DNA of 37,372 nt, taken from positions 1 to 37,372 of the forward strand of contig QEXX01000152.1 of the NCBI GenBank assembly GCA_003130835.1, given 5' to 3'. Origin of the DNA: Anaerolineae bacterium. GTDB lineage: Bacteria > Chloroflexota > Anaerolineae > Anaerolineales > UBA4823. Both the position numbers and the translations under genes were made by a program. The notes beneath the pieces were generated by a model. The model had not been told where the DNA came from, made no database searches, and saw nothing but the letters and a program-made list of their open reading frames with translations. Positions 8,287 to 16,598 of this stretch are shown in pieces; the stretch's first letter is position 1, and the number at the start of each line of letters is the position of its first letter.

Positions 8287-9354
8287 TTATTCGTGCTTCG
8301 TACTCCCTCGTTCTAAACCAACCAAAAAACGACCGAGGTTATCCAAATCTTCCAAGATGATTCCCGCACCACGAGCAACACAAGACAGAGGTTCATCTGC
8401 AACCCAAGCGCGAATGTGCAATTCTTCACTTAATCGCTTATCTAACATCTGCAAGAGGGCACCACCACCGGTCATACAAATCCCGCTTTCCATTAAGTCA
8501 GCAACGATTTCGGGCGGTGCTTCATCCATTGCATCCTTAATCGTATCAATAATGGTCTGGACAGAGCCACTAATGGCTTCGCGGATCTCCACCGAAGACA
8601 CTTCCACCGCATCCGGTAAACCGGTGACCAAATTCCTGCCGCGCAAGGTCATCGTTTTCTCTTGGGGTAAATGATAAGCCGAACCAATCTCGATTTTTGC
8701 CTGTTCAGCCATTCGCTCACCTATTAAGAGATTATATTTATTGCGAACGTACTGAACGATGTCCTGGTCCATTTCATCCCCTGCCACGCGTAAGGAGCGC
8801 GATACCACAATCCCTCCCATGGAGATAACCGCAACTTCCGATGTTCCACCGCCAATATCGAGAATCATACTCCCCCGAATTTCGGAGATCGGCAAGCCGG
8901 CCCCTAAAGCCGCAGCCACAGGCTCTTCAATCAAATAGACTTCGCGTGCTCCTGCAGCCATGCCGGCTTCATAGACAGCTCGTTTCTCCACTTCCGTCAC
9001 ACCCTGCGGGATACCAATCACCACTCTTGGCCTTGGCACCGGCACGATCGATTGCTCATGGGCTTTACCGATAAAATATTCCAACATCGCTTGGGTGATT
9101 TCAAAATCTGAGATAACCCCATCCCGTAATGGACGGATGGCAATCACATTCGCTGGGGTACGCCCCACCATCTCCTTGGCTTCTGCGCCGATCGCTAAAG
9201 GTTCGCGAGTTTTCTTATTGATGGCAACCCAGGAGGGTTCATTAATCACGATACCTTTCCCTCGGACGTTTACCAAAGTATTCGCCGTCCCCAAATCAAT
9301 TCCAATATCTAAGGAAAAAAATCCCAACAACCAGTTGAGGGGATTGAATTTCAA
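8287..9354 (-). CDS. mreB: MreB, actin-like rod shape protein
   Basis: A 355-residue bacterial actin that guides side-wall synthesis. Phosphate loop 1 is DIGIDLGTANTLV (about 16-28) and phosphate loop 2 is LDIGGGTSEVAV; the adenosine motif is MTGGGALL. The N terminus MKFNPLNWLLGFFS can form the amphipathic membrane-binding helix. The start codon is TTG (9352-9354): AGGAG lies about 7 nt upstream, and no ATG occurs before the conserved core. It is the first gene of the minus-strand run. An extended -10 element lies about 106 bp upstream, and a 7-bp hairpin sits in the leader. Confidence 0.97.
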   Translation of the reverse strand: MKFNPLNWLLGFFSLDIGIDLGTANTLVNVRGKGIVINEPSWVAINKKTREPLAIGAEAKEMVGRTPANVIAIRPLRDGVISDFEITQAMLEYFIGKAHEQSIVPVPRPRVVIGIPQGVTEVEKRAVYEAGMAAGAREVYLIEEPVAAALGAGLPISEIRGSMILDIGGGTSEVAVISMGGIVVSRSLRVAGDEMDQDIVQYVRNKYNLLIGERMAEQAKIEIGSAYHLPQEKTMTLRGRNLVTGLPDAVEVSSVEIREAISGSVQTIIDTIKDAMDEAPPEIVADLMESGICMTGGGALLQMLDKRLSEELHIRAWVADEPLSCVARGAGIILEDLDNLGRFLVGLERGSTKHE

Positions 9355-9381
9355 GCAAATCTCCTAATAGCAAAGATTCTC

Positions 9382-9399
9382 ACTGATTAAGCAATCAGT
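9382..9399 (-). other. Hairpin in the mreB leader
   Basis: A perfect 7-bp inverted repeat (ACTGATT/AATCAGT, 4-nt loop) lies between the mreB promoter and its start codon. It has no T tract, so it is not a terminator. A role in mRNA stability or protein binding is possible but not shown. Confidence 0.5.
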
Positions 9400-9459
9400 C
9401 CGTCTTTTCGGCAAATCTTTACGAAATCTGAATCCAACTCCCGATTTTCATTTTTCGGG

Positions 9460-9468
9460 ATTATACCA
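9460..9468 (-). promoter_or_regulatory. Extended -10 promoter of the mreB-gltX run
   Basis: The minus strand reads TGGTATAAT, a full extended -10 (TGnTATAAT). No good -35 is seen, as is common for extended -10 promoters. Transcription would start near 9453. A 6-bp inverted repeat, TCCCGA (9439-9444) with TCGGGA (9455-9460), covers the expected start and could be an operator or a 5' hairpin. Confidence 0.65.
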
Positions 9469-9567
9469 TTGAAAGTTTCGTCTCTTTTTCTTGCAAAAAA
9501 AGGCTTATCTTTCATTAAGGTTTGTTTAGAAGGATTTACCAATTCCATTTTGCTTAACCGTTTCTTT

Positions 9568-9573
9568 TATAAT
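9568..9573 (+). promoter_or_regulatory. -10 element of the glmS promoter
   Basis: A perfect TATAAT lies 58 bp before the ribozyme cleavage site. A convincing -35 at 16-18 bp spacing was not found. It is the only consensus -10 seen between the divergent mreB promoter and glmS. Confidence 0.5.
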
Positions 9574-9630
9574 TACGCCCGGATTATCGCATCATGTTGG
9601 AGGTGCTTTAGTAACCTTCACGGGAGAGAA

Positions 9631-9833
9631 AGCGCAAGGGCCGTTCCAATAGGAGCGGTTGACGAGGAGAGGGTTTCTCTCTGCGAAGAGAGACTAACCG
9701 CAAAACTGTGCGGGAAAATCGAGAGATCAGCGGAAGCCCTCCGGATGCCCCACCATCCGAATCTCTCCCTCCAAGAAAACTTCCAAACCAAAACGGGCAG
9801 GTAACTGGCCGCACAAACGTTGGAAGAGTGGGG
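9631..9833 (+). ncRNA. glmS self-cleaving ribozyme/riboswitch
   Basis: The leader carries the glmS ribozyme core in order. The cleavage box AGCGC is at 9631-9635, with the expected cut between A9631 and G9632. A P1 hairpin follows (CCGTTCC/GGAGCGG around AATA), then the conserved GTTGACGAGG (9659-9668), the P2 strand AGGGTTT, and its partner ATCGAGAGATC-AGCGGAAGCCCTCC (about 9718-9742). A P3 hairpin CGGATG/CATCCG (9742-9747, 9754-9759) presents a CCCCAC loop that is exactly complementary to GTGGGG at 9828-9833, the pseudoknot. P4 is CTTCCAA (9780-9786) with TTGGAAG (9820-9826). About 40 nt are inserted inside P2, including a GCGA-capped hairpin. In the known class, glucosamine-6-phosphate acts as cofactor and cleavage lowers glmS expression. 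It lies 66 nt before the glmS ATG. Confidence 0.93.
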
Positions 9834-9844
9834 TTTAACCATTG

Positions 9845-9867
9845 GCAAGCATGCCAACCGTGCTTGC
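9845..9867 (+). other. Hairpin between ribozyme and glmS
   Basis: An inverted repeat, GCAAGCA (9845-9851) with TGCTTGC (9861-9867) around a 9-nt loop, lies just upstream of the glmS ribosome site (GGAGGG, 9890-9895). It has no T tract. It may cap or stabilise the mRNA after ribozyme cleavage; this is inference. Confidence 0.4.
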
Positions 9868-9899
9868 TGTATGCAACATTTTATTTTGGAGGGAAGCTC

Positions 9900-11741
9900 A
9901 TGTGCGGAATTGTTGGGTATATTGGGCAACGCGATGCAACCCCAATCATTCTAAATGGGTTGCAGCGCTTAGAATATCGCGGCTATGACTCGGCTGGGAT
10001 TGCCGTGCTGTGCGATCAAAAAATCGAAATTCGCCGCGATGCTGGAAAAATCAGCCATCTCATCGAACTTGTTCGGCAAAATCCCCTGAGCGGCAATCTC
10101 GGTATCGGACATACACGATGGGCAACCCACGGCGCTCCGAGTGCCCGAAACGCCCACCCTCATGTCGGCATGACCGGAGAAGTTGTTGTAGTCCACAACG
10201 GCATTGTCGAAAACTATCGCACCTTGCGAGAAGAACTTGAAGCAGAAGGAGCCATCTTTAATTCCGAGACCGACACCGAAGTCATTGTCCATCTGGTTGA
10301 ACGCAACCTATCTTCACAAGGTTCTCTTGTCGAAGCCGTTCAAAAAGCCCTTCAACAGATTGAAGGCGCGCACGGGATTGTCATTTTCTCTACCAAAGAA
10401 CCCGATAAGCTCATCGCAGCCCGCATCGGAAACGCTGGCGGAGTGGTCATTGGGCTGGGAGAAGGTGAAAATTTTGTTGCTTCAGATTTACCGGCAATTC
10501 TCGAACATACCCGCAAGGTGATCTTTCTAGACTCTCAACAGATGGCAGTGGTTAGCCGAGAACAGGTGACGGTTCAAACGCTGCAAGGTGACCCCATTAC
10601 ACCCATTGCTCACACGATTCCATGGGATCCAGTGGCAGCCGAGAAAGGGGAATATCGTCACTTCATGCAAAAGGAGATTCATGAACAAGTCCGGTCTCTA
10701 ACGGACACCATTGCCGGGCGGGTTGATTTCCAAAACGGACGCATTCATTTGGAGGAACTTAATCTCACCCCTGAGCTTGCCAAATCCATCCAAAAAATCT
10801 TCATCATCGCTTGCGGCACCGCTGCGCACGCCGGCTTGGTTGGAAAAATCCTAATCGAGCGCATTGCCCGTATCCCGGTTGAAGTCGATATTGCTTCTGA
10901 GTTCCGCTATCGCGAACCGATCGTCGATCAAAACTGTGTCACCATTGCCATTAGTCAATCCGGTGAAACGGCCGATACCCTGGCAGCGATGGAAGAAGCG
11001 CGCAAACGCGGCTCAAAACTATGGAGCATCGTCAATGCCATCGGTTCCCAAGCGATGCGCCTTGCAGATGGCTATATCTCCATGCAGTGCGGGCCTGAGA
11101 TTGGGGTTGCCTCCACCAAGGCTTACACGGCCCCATTGGTCGACCTCTATATGCTGGCTATTTTGCTTGCCGATCTTAGAGGCAATCTTTCACCATCCAT
11201 CCGCCAACAATTGGTCAACGACCTGAGGATGATCCCCAATCTAGCCGGGGTCTGCCTAGACCGAGAAAGCGCTGTCATCGAGGTGGCAAAGACTCTGCTC
11301 GAAACATCGAATTGTCTGTATTTGGGGCGCGGGATCAATATGCCAACCGCCTACGAAGGCGCCTTGAAACTCAAAGAGATTTCTTACATCCATGCTGAAG
11401 CCTACCCAGCCGGGGAGATGAAACACGGCCCAATCGCCTTGATTGACAAGGAGATGCCGGTCATTGCTCTGATTCCCAAAGACCCCTGGTACGAAAAAAT
11501 GTTCAGTCAAGTAGAGCAAGCCAAAGCGCGTGGTGGCACGGTGATCGCTGTGGCTACCGATGGTGACGATTTGATCGCAGATATTGCCGACCAGGTTCTC
11601 TGGATCCCCCAAACTCCTTGGCTGCTCAGCCCGGTCACGACCGTGATTCCCTTACAATTGCTCGCTTACCACATTGCTGCTTTACGGGGCTTGGACGTGG
11701 ATCAACCGCGCAATCTAGCCAAATCGGTAACGGTAGAGTGA
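9900..11741 (+). CDS. glmS: Glutamine-fructose-6-phosphate aminotransferase (isomerising)
   Basis: A 613-residue enzyme that makes glucosamine-6-phosphate from fructose-6-phosphate and glutamine, the entry into UDP-GlcNAc and peptidoglycan synthesis. MCGIVGYIG exposes Cys as the N-terminal nucleophile of the class II glutaminase domain (about 1-235). Two SIS sugar-isomerase domains follow (ISQSGETADTLAA in the first; the C-terminal AKSVTVE is conserved). The ATG at 9900 follows GGAGGG. The frame stays open upstream to 9708 but runs through the ribozyme, so the longer form is rejected. It is expressed apart from the divergent mreB run, and its stop is 4 bp from that of the convergent downstream gene. 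Confidence 0.97.
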   Translation: MCGIVGYIGQRDATPIILNGLQRLEYRGYDSAGIAVLCDQKIEIRRDAGKISHLIELVRQNPLSGNLGIGHTRWATHGAPSARNAHPHVGMTGEVVVVHNGIVENYRTLREELEAEGAIFNSETDTEVIVHLVERNLSSQGSLVEAVQKALQQIEGAHGIVIFSTKEPDKLIAARIGNAGGVVIGLGEGENFVASDLPAILEHTRKVIFLDSQQMAVVSREQVTVQTLQGDPITPIAHTIPWDPVAAEKGEYRHFMQKEIHEQVRSLTDTIAGRVDFQNGRIHLEELNLTPELAKSIQKIFIIACGTAAHAGLVGKILIERIARIPVEVDIASEFRYREPIVDQNCVTIAISQSGETADTLAAMEEARKRGSKLWSIVNAIGSQAMRLADGYISMQCGPEIGVASTKAYTAPLVDLYMLAILLADLRGNLSPSIRQQLVNDLRMIPNLAGVCLDRESAVIEVAKTLLETSNCLYLGRGINMPTAYEGALKLKEISYIHAEAYPAGEMKHGPIALIDKEMPVIALIPKDPWYEKMFSQVEQAKARGGTVIAVATDGDDLIADIADQVLWIPQTPWLLSPVTTVIPLQLLAYHIAALRGLDVDQPRNLAKSVTVE

Positions 11742-11745
11742 CTCG

Positions 11746-12915
11746 CTAGGAGCGATACCACAACCGACGCAGAACGCCCATAAACAAGAGTGAGATCAAC
11801 AAAATCGGGACAGGGATGAAGATCAGATCGGCGAGATGAATTCTTGCCGAATCTGCTTCGCCCTCTCTGTCCTCTGGTCTCATGATCGAAGTAGCGTTCT
11901 CTAGCTCACCAATGCCATCTTTATGTGTAGAAAGCATCTCATTCGCCACAGCAGAGGCAATCTCAGTATCGGGCGATTGAACTTGACTCATCTCATGCTT
12001 CGGTTGGATGGGAGTGGGTCTGGGTTGCGGGCGAGGTAAATAAGGCTTTGTGCCATCTAAAACCGCAAGCGCCTGCGGAATCAAGCGTTCGGTTTGGATA
12101 TAGGGAGTGCCTTGACAAATTAACTGTGTCGATAATCCCCCATCCAGCATCATCACCTTTTCAGCACCAAATTTGCGCAGAGTATCGGCTGCGTCTCGCT
12201 GCCGTGCTGCTTGCGTGCTGAAGATTAAGATGGTTTCATAAACCCCATCGAGGTTTTGATCGGCAACACCGATAAACGTCCTCCCGACATATTTGTCTGG
12301 ACTCTTCCGGGCATCCTCAGCTAAGCCAGCCACAATGTTCGGCGCAGTTGAGGTTTGAAAATCCACCTTGGTCAAGGGACGGATATCTGCCCGGTCTTTC
12401 CATATTTCGAGCATGAATTTTTGATCAGTAAATTCTCCCTTCGAATATCCTCCACTGATCACCCTGCCATTGACTTTCAGGGGAAACGGCAACCGCGTTG
12501 GGTATTCGTACATATAGAAAAACTGCCCATTGGTCACGCAAAAAGCCCGGCTTGTGCTCGCCAGCAGCTCCTCCCAGTATTGCAAAATCGAGCGCGAATT
12601 CAGGCGGACATCTAAGCCTCCATAAACTCCGGAAGTCACCCCTTGATGAGAAACTTTTCCATATAGCAGGCGCACCTCCGCTCCTCGATTCAAACGAATC
12701 ACCTGCACATAATCCGGATAGCCGCTGGGATATTGCTTGCGAAATAGTTGCACACCGACAGAAGATCGAATCAGTGTAAAGCCATCAGGGACAGGTAAGT
12801 TCGCCTGAACGCTCTGAGGGAAGGCAAACAAAAGAACTGCAAATAGCAGATAGACCACCGCCATCTGCTCGGCGGTGAGCGCTCTTAATCCCAATCTCTG
12901 TCGAATCCATTTCAT
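11746..12915 (-). CDS. Phosphodiester glycosidase (NAGPA) domain protein, surface-anchored
   Basis: 389 residues. A hydrophobic segment (about 18-38) ending near QANLP suggests export. The central region (about 90-290) matches the phosphodiester glycosidase family (NAGPA/DUF2233): AFCVTNGQFFYMYEYPTRL, FQTSTAPNIVAGL and the diagnostic MMLDGGLSTQL. After a Pro-rich stretch and a polar tail, a second membrane helix (about 362-382) ends in basic RRLWYRS, so the protein is probably anchored at both ends or at the C terminus outside the membrane. Family members hydrolyse GlcNAc phosphodiesters on glycans; the substrate here is unknown. It converges on glmS with 4 bp between stop codons and no room for a terminator. 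Confidence 0.8.
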   Translation of the reverse strand: MKWIRQRLGLRALTAEQMAVVYLLFAVLLFAFPQSVQANLPVPDGFTLIRSSVGVQLFRKQYPSGYPDYVQVIRLNRGAEVRLLYGKVSHQGVTSGVYGGLDVRLNSRSILQYWEELLASTSRAFCVTNGQFFYMYEYPTRLPFPLKVNGRVISGGYSKGEFTDQKFMLEIWKDRADIRPLTKVDFQTSTAPNIVAGLAEDARKSPDKYVGRTFIGVADQNLDGVYETILIFSTQAARQRDAADTLRKFGAEKVMMLDGGLSTQLICQGTPYIQTERLIPQALAVLDGTKPYLPRPQPRPTPIQPKHEMSQVQSPDTEIASAVANEMLSTHKDGIGELENATSIMRPEDREGEADSARIHLADLIFIPVPILLISLLFMGVLRRLWYRS

Positions 12916-13040
12916 AGATAGAACAATTGTACTATAATAAAAGAAAAATAACCAGTCCCAGTCCTGACGGTAGAATGTCTATATCATAGCACCTTTATCC
13001 ACCCTCGCGATTTCTTTCAACGTAAAGTAAAATAGAACAA

Positions 13041-13613
13041 ATGGCTCGTGCAGATGCAATTCGCTGGAATAACCGCTACCGAGAGGAAAGTACTTTCGCC
13101 TTGCGCGAACCGCGTTCCCTCTTGCTAGAGATTGAAAGATGGTTACCAAGAGGTGGATTTGCCCTGGACCTGGCAATGGGAGTAGGACAAAACGCTGCCT
13201 TCTTGCTCCAAAAAGGCTTCAAGGTCATTGGGGTAGATATTTCGCTGGTCGCCTTACAGCAGGCAAAAAGACGATATCCTAACCTCATGACGGTTTGTGC
13301 GGATCTGGAATCTTTCCATTTACCACAAAACACCTTCGATGTCATCCTCAATTTTTACTTCTTGCAACGTTCTATTTGGGATTCAGTGCGAAAATGGCTA
13401 AAACCCAATGGTTTGCTGATCATCGAAACGATGACTCTTGAGATGAAAACAGTAAAACCAGAAATCGATGAACGCTATCTTCTTGAGCCGGGAGAATTGA
13501 AACAGACCTTTTGCGATTTTGAAATCTTGCTTTACCGCGAGGGGTGGCAAGAACGCAGTGGCATTCACCCTCGCGCCGTTGCATCTCTGGTAGCGCGCAA
13601 ACCGGATACCTAA
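13041..13613 (+). CDS. Class I SAM-dependent methyltransferase (TehB-like)
   Basis: 190 residues. The N terminus IRWNNRYREE is typical of small TehB-like methyltransferases. SAM motif I is ALDLAMGVGQ (41-50), with Met-Gly in place of the usual Cys-Gly; motif II acid is GVDIS and motif IV is FDVILNFYFLQ. The substrate cannot be told from sequence. The gene has no visible ribosome site. TAAAAT at 13028-13033 ends 7 nt before the ATG, so a leaderless transcript is possible, although no -35 is seen. A TATAAT at 12933-12938 is an alternative upstream -10. It heads a tight plus-strand run of four genes, with 3 bp to the next. Confidence 0.85.
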   Translation: MARADAIRWNNRYREESTFALREPRSLLLEIERWLPRGGFALDLAMGVGQNAAFLLQKGFKVIGVDISLVALQQAKRRYPNLMTVCADLESFHLPQNTFDVILNFYFLQRSIWDSVRKWLKPNGLLIIETMTLEMKTVKPEIDERYLLEPGELKQTFCDFEILLYREGWQERSGIHPRAVASLVARKPDT

Positions 13614-13616
13614 ACG

Positions 13617-14279
13617 ATGTGTGGACGATTTACTCTAACTGCAGAAATAAGTGAACTCCAAAAGGTTTTCCCATGGGTAGAGTTCCCTAAAGAGATGTCC
13701 CCGCGCTACAACATTGCTCCTTCTCAACCAGTGGCCGTCATCAGTAATCACAACCCAAAACGAGTAGATTTTTTCGTCTGGGGATTGATTCCAAACTGGG
13801 CTAAAGACGCTCAAATCGGCAATCGATTGATCAATGCACGGGCAGAAACGTTAGCCCAAAAGCCAGCCTTTCGAGGCCCATATCGTTACCGGCGTTGTTT
13901 AATTCTCGCAGATGGCTTCTATGAGTGGCAAAAGGAAGGAAAAGTAAAAAGGCCCTTTTTGATTCGGCTCAAATTGGCGAAGCCCTTTGCAATGGCCGGC
14001 TTGTGGGACTCCTGGCAAAGCGCCGATGGGTCAGAAATTTACTCGTGCACCATCATCACCTGCGAGGCGAATGATCTAGTAAAACCAATTCACGAGCGCA
14101 TGCCGGTAATCTTGCCATCTTCTGCATATCAACTCTGGCTAACAATGTCCGAAATGAATCTTCGGCAACTTGAGGTTCTGCTTCAGCCATATCCGGCTTC
14201 TGAGATGGAAGCCTTTGCCGTGTCTTCTCTGGTCAATAACCCTCATCAAGACCGAGTCGAATGCATTCAACCGATTTAG
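13617..14279 (+). CDS. yedK: SRAP domain protein (YedK/HMCES-like abasic-site DNA-protein crosslink shield)
   Basis: 220 residues of normal length. Cys2 directly after Met (MCGRFTLT) is the residue that forms a thiazolidine link with abasic sites in single-stranded DNA. Other conserved residues are Asn in LINARAET, Glu in DGFYEWQ and His in IHERMPVIL. Known family members protect abasic sites at replication forks and can later reverse the crosslink. It starts 3 bp after the methyltransferase and lies 9 bp before the glycerate kinase; the neighbours give no obvious repair context. Confidence 0.95.
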   Translation: MCGRFTLTAEISELQKVFPWVEFPKEMSPRYNIAPSQPVAVISNHNPKRVDFFVWGLIPNWAKDAQIGNRLINARAETLAQKPAFRGPYRYRRCLILADGFYEWQKEGKVKRPFLIRLKLAKPFAMAGLWDSWQSADGSEIYSCTIITCEANDLVKPIHERMPVILPSSAYQLWLTMSEMNLRQLEVLLQPYPASEMEAFAVSSLVNNPHQDRVECIQPI

Positions 14280-14288
14280 CTGTTCGCT

Positions 14289-15653
14289 ATGCCAACCGAT
14301 TTGTTATCTCCATTGCCGGTTAGCTTACAAACCCATCCCTTTCGAGAAGTCTTAGTCGGGGCTATGAAAGCTGCTCTGAACGCCGTCAATGGGGAGCTAG
14401 CCGTTCGTCAAACCCTGCGCCAAGAAGGGAATCAGCTCTGGGTTGGAGAAACCGCCTATCCACTTCATCCCGAAGGACAACTTTTCGTCCTCGCCGTTGG
14501 GAAAGCAGCCCTTGCTATGGCGCGTGGTGCGAAAGCCAGCCTCGGAGAACGGCTATCCAAGGGTTTGATCATCACCAAATTTCAGCCACAGAATGAACCG
14601 GCAGATTTTCCGGTTCTACTGGGAGACCATCCCCTACCCAAAGGGCGTAGCCTCCGCGCCGCAAGAGCTGTCGAGCGCTTTTTAAAACTTCTCTCGCCCA
14701 AAGACACCTTGATTTGTTTGATCTCTGGTGGTGCATCGGCTTTGCTGACATCCCCTCGTCCTCCGTTGCGCTTACAAGACCTGAAAAAGACCACGCGCCT
14801 GCTCTTACGCTGCGGAGCCAACATTCACGAATTAAACACCATCCGCAAACATCTTGAACGCTTCAAAGGTGGAGGCATTGTCCAAACAGTCCATGCCGGG
14901 CAGGTCATCAGCTTGATCATCTCGGATGTCATCGGAGACTCCATTGAGGTCATCGGTTCTGGGATGACAGCACCAGATGCCTCCACCTTTCAGGATGCCT
15001 TACAGATCATTGAACAGTATGATCTCCTTCCGTCCCTTCCAACGCGAGTGCGAGAATACCTTTTAGAAGGCAGCCAGGGGTACCATCCCGAAACCCTGAA
15101 ACCTGAGGCAAGCCTCTTTGAAAAAGTGGCAAACCATATCATCGCCAGCAACCGCCATGCCTGTGAAGCTGCTCACCACTATTTACAAAAATCGGGCATT
15201 GAAACCTTACACCTGACTTCGCATTTACAAGGGGAAGCTAGCCAAGTTGGAAAGGTGTTTGCGGCTTTTGCCCGCCAACTCTGCGTCTCTCGGAGCGATT
15301 CAGCGCATCCAATTTGCTGGATCGCAGGTGGTGAGACCACCGTCACCGTGCATGGGGATGGAGTCGGAGGGCGGAACTCCGAATTGGCGCTAGGGGCAGT
15401 CTCGGATATGGATGGGCTCAAGGGTGCCCTGCTCATCACGCTTGCCACGGACGGCGATGATGGCTTTAGTGCGGCCGCCGGAGCAGTTGTCAGCGGATCA
15501 ACAGCACAGCGTGCCCGAAAGCTCGGTTTACAACCCAATGATTTCCTGAGACGAAACGACTCATTTACGTTCTTTAACCACCTACAGGACTGTATCTTCA
15601 CCACCCCAACCCAAACCAATGTAAACGATATGATTTTCTTGTTTGTGAGTTGA
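14289..15653 (+). CDS. Glycerate 2-kinase (DUF4147/MOFRL family)
   Basis: 454 residues, the usual length of the GckA-type glycerate kinases, which phosphorylate glycerate to 2-phosphoglycerate with ATP. The N-terminal DUF4147 domain shows LAVGKAALAMARGA, the Ser/Gly-rich LISGGASALL and TIRKHLERFKGGG. The C-terminal MOFRL domain shows WIAGGETTVTVHGDGVGGRNSELAL and ATDGDDGFSAAAGAVV. It would feed carbon from serine, glyoxylate or sugar-acid breakdown into lower glycolysis. It is part of the four-gene run, with 9 bp and 3 bp spacers. Confidence 0.93.
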   Translation: MPTDLLSPLPVSLQTHPFREVLVGAMKAALNAVNGELAVRQTLRQEGNQLWVGETAYPLHPEGQLFVLAVGKAALAMARGAKASLGERLSKGLIITKFQPQNEPADFPVLLGDHPLPKGRSLRAARAVERFLKLLSPKDTLICLISGGASALLTSPRPPLRLQDLKKTTRLLLRCGANIHELNTIRKHLERFKGGGIVQTVHAGQVISLIISDVIGDSIEVIGSGMTAPDASTFQDALQIIEQYDLLPSLPTRVREYLLEGSQGYHPETLKPEASLFEKVANHIIASNRHACEAAHHYLQKSGIETLHLTSHLQGEASQVGKVFAAFARQLCVSRSDSAHPICWIAGGETTVTVHGDGVGGRNSELALGAVSDMDGLKGALLITLATDGDDGFSAAAGAVVSGSTAQRARKLGLQPNDFLRRNDSFTFFNHLQDCIFTTPTQTNVNDMIFLFVS

Positions 15654-15656
15654 GAG

Positions 15657-16553
15657 ATGTCAGCCAGTTATGTGCAGGTAGATCGAACCGTGCTTCACGA
15701 ACGGGCAGAAGAAGCCCAACAGCATCTCGTCCAATGCGATCTATGTGGCTGGGAGTGCGGCGTCAATCGGTTGGCAGGTAAACGAGGAGTTTGCAAGACA
15801 GGTGAACAAGCCTATATTAGCAGCTTTGGGCCTCATCATGGGGAAGAAAATCCATTACGCGGTTGGCGCGGCTCTGGGACAATCTTTTTTGCCGGTTGTA
15901 ATATGCGTTGTCAATACTGCCAAAATTATGAGATCAGCCAGCTTTACCAAGGCTACCCAGTCACACCCGCTCAGTTAGCCGAAATCATGCTGCAGTTGCA
16001 GGGGATGGGTTGTCACAACATCAACCTTGTTTCCCCCACGCACGTCATTGTTCCCATCTTACAAGCGCTCGTGATCGCTCGTTCTAAGGGACTGCATTTG
16101 CCTCTAGTGTATAACACAGGAGGCTATGATTCTTTATCAGCTTTGAAACTCTTGGAAGGGATTGTCGATATTTATATGCCAGATATGAAATATAGCAACG
16201 CCAGCCTGGCTCAAAAATATTCCAAAATCCCGAATTATCCCAAAATCAATCAACAAGCTGTCAAAGAGATGCACCGTCAGGTCGGTGATTTGGTTTTGGA
16301 TGAAAATGGCATTGCCCAACATGGAATGCTCATCCGACACTTGGTTTTGCCCAATAACGTAGCCGGCAGTGAACAAATCTTGAAATTCATCGCTGAGGAA
16401 ATCTCGACCAATACATATCTCAACGTTATGAATCAGTATCGCCCGCTCTATCAGGCTCGCCAATATCCTCAAATCAACCGCCCGATCACCTTTCAAGAAT
16501 ATCAGAAAGTCATGCATCTGGCAAAATCGCTAGGATTTAGGCGCCTCGACTGA
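15657..16553 (+). CDS. Radical SAM protein of the PflX (PFL-activase homologue) type
   Basis: 298 residues. An N-terminal Cys cluster, CDLCGWECGVNRLAG followed by GVC, precedes HHGEENPLRGWRGSGTIFF and the radical SAM motif CNMRCQYC (CxxxCxxC, about residues 81-88), then QNYEIS. This layout is that of the PflX/COG1313 relatives of pyruvate formate-lyase activating enzyme, whose targets are mostly unknown. The N-terminal cysteines may bind a second cluster or a metal. No glycyl radical enzyme gene is in the window. It starts 3 bp after glycerate kinase and is the last gene of the run; no terminator precedes the next promoter. Confidence 0.88.
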   Translation: MSASYVQVDRTVLHERAEEAQQHLVQCDLCGWECGVNRLAGKRGVCKTGEQAYISSFGPHHGEENPLRGWRGSGTIFFAGCNMRCQYCQNYEISQLYQGYPVTPAQLAEIMLQLQGMGCHNINLVSPTHVIVPILQALVIARSKGLHLPLVYNTGGYDSLSALKLLEGIVDIYMPDMKYSNASLAQKYSKIPNYPKINQQAVKEMHRQVGDLVLDENGIAQHGMLIRHLVLPNNVAGSEQILKFIAEEISTNTYLNVMNQYRPLYQARQYPQINRPITFQEYQKVMHLAKSLGFRRLD

Positions 16554-16564
16554 AGGTTTTCATC

Positions 16565-16592
16565 TTGACATCATTAAACAAAATGGTAAACT
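16565..16592 (+). promoter_or_regulatory. Promoter of the proS leader
   Basis: TTGACA (16565-16570), a 16-bp spacer and TAAACT (16587-16592), with a TGG just before the -10 giving an extended -10. Transcription would start near 16599, leaving a leader of about 165 nt before proS. Confidence 0.75.
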
Positions 16593-16598
16593 AAAACC

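Noticed and set aside
9708..9899. In-frame N-terminal extension of glmS by 64 codons
   Set aside because: It runs through the ribozyme, has no conserved sequence, and would bury the N-terminal Cys that GlmS needs. A good ribosome site precedes the ATG at 9900.
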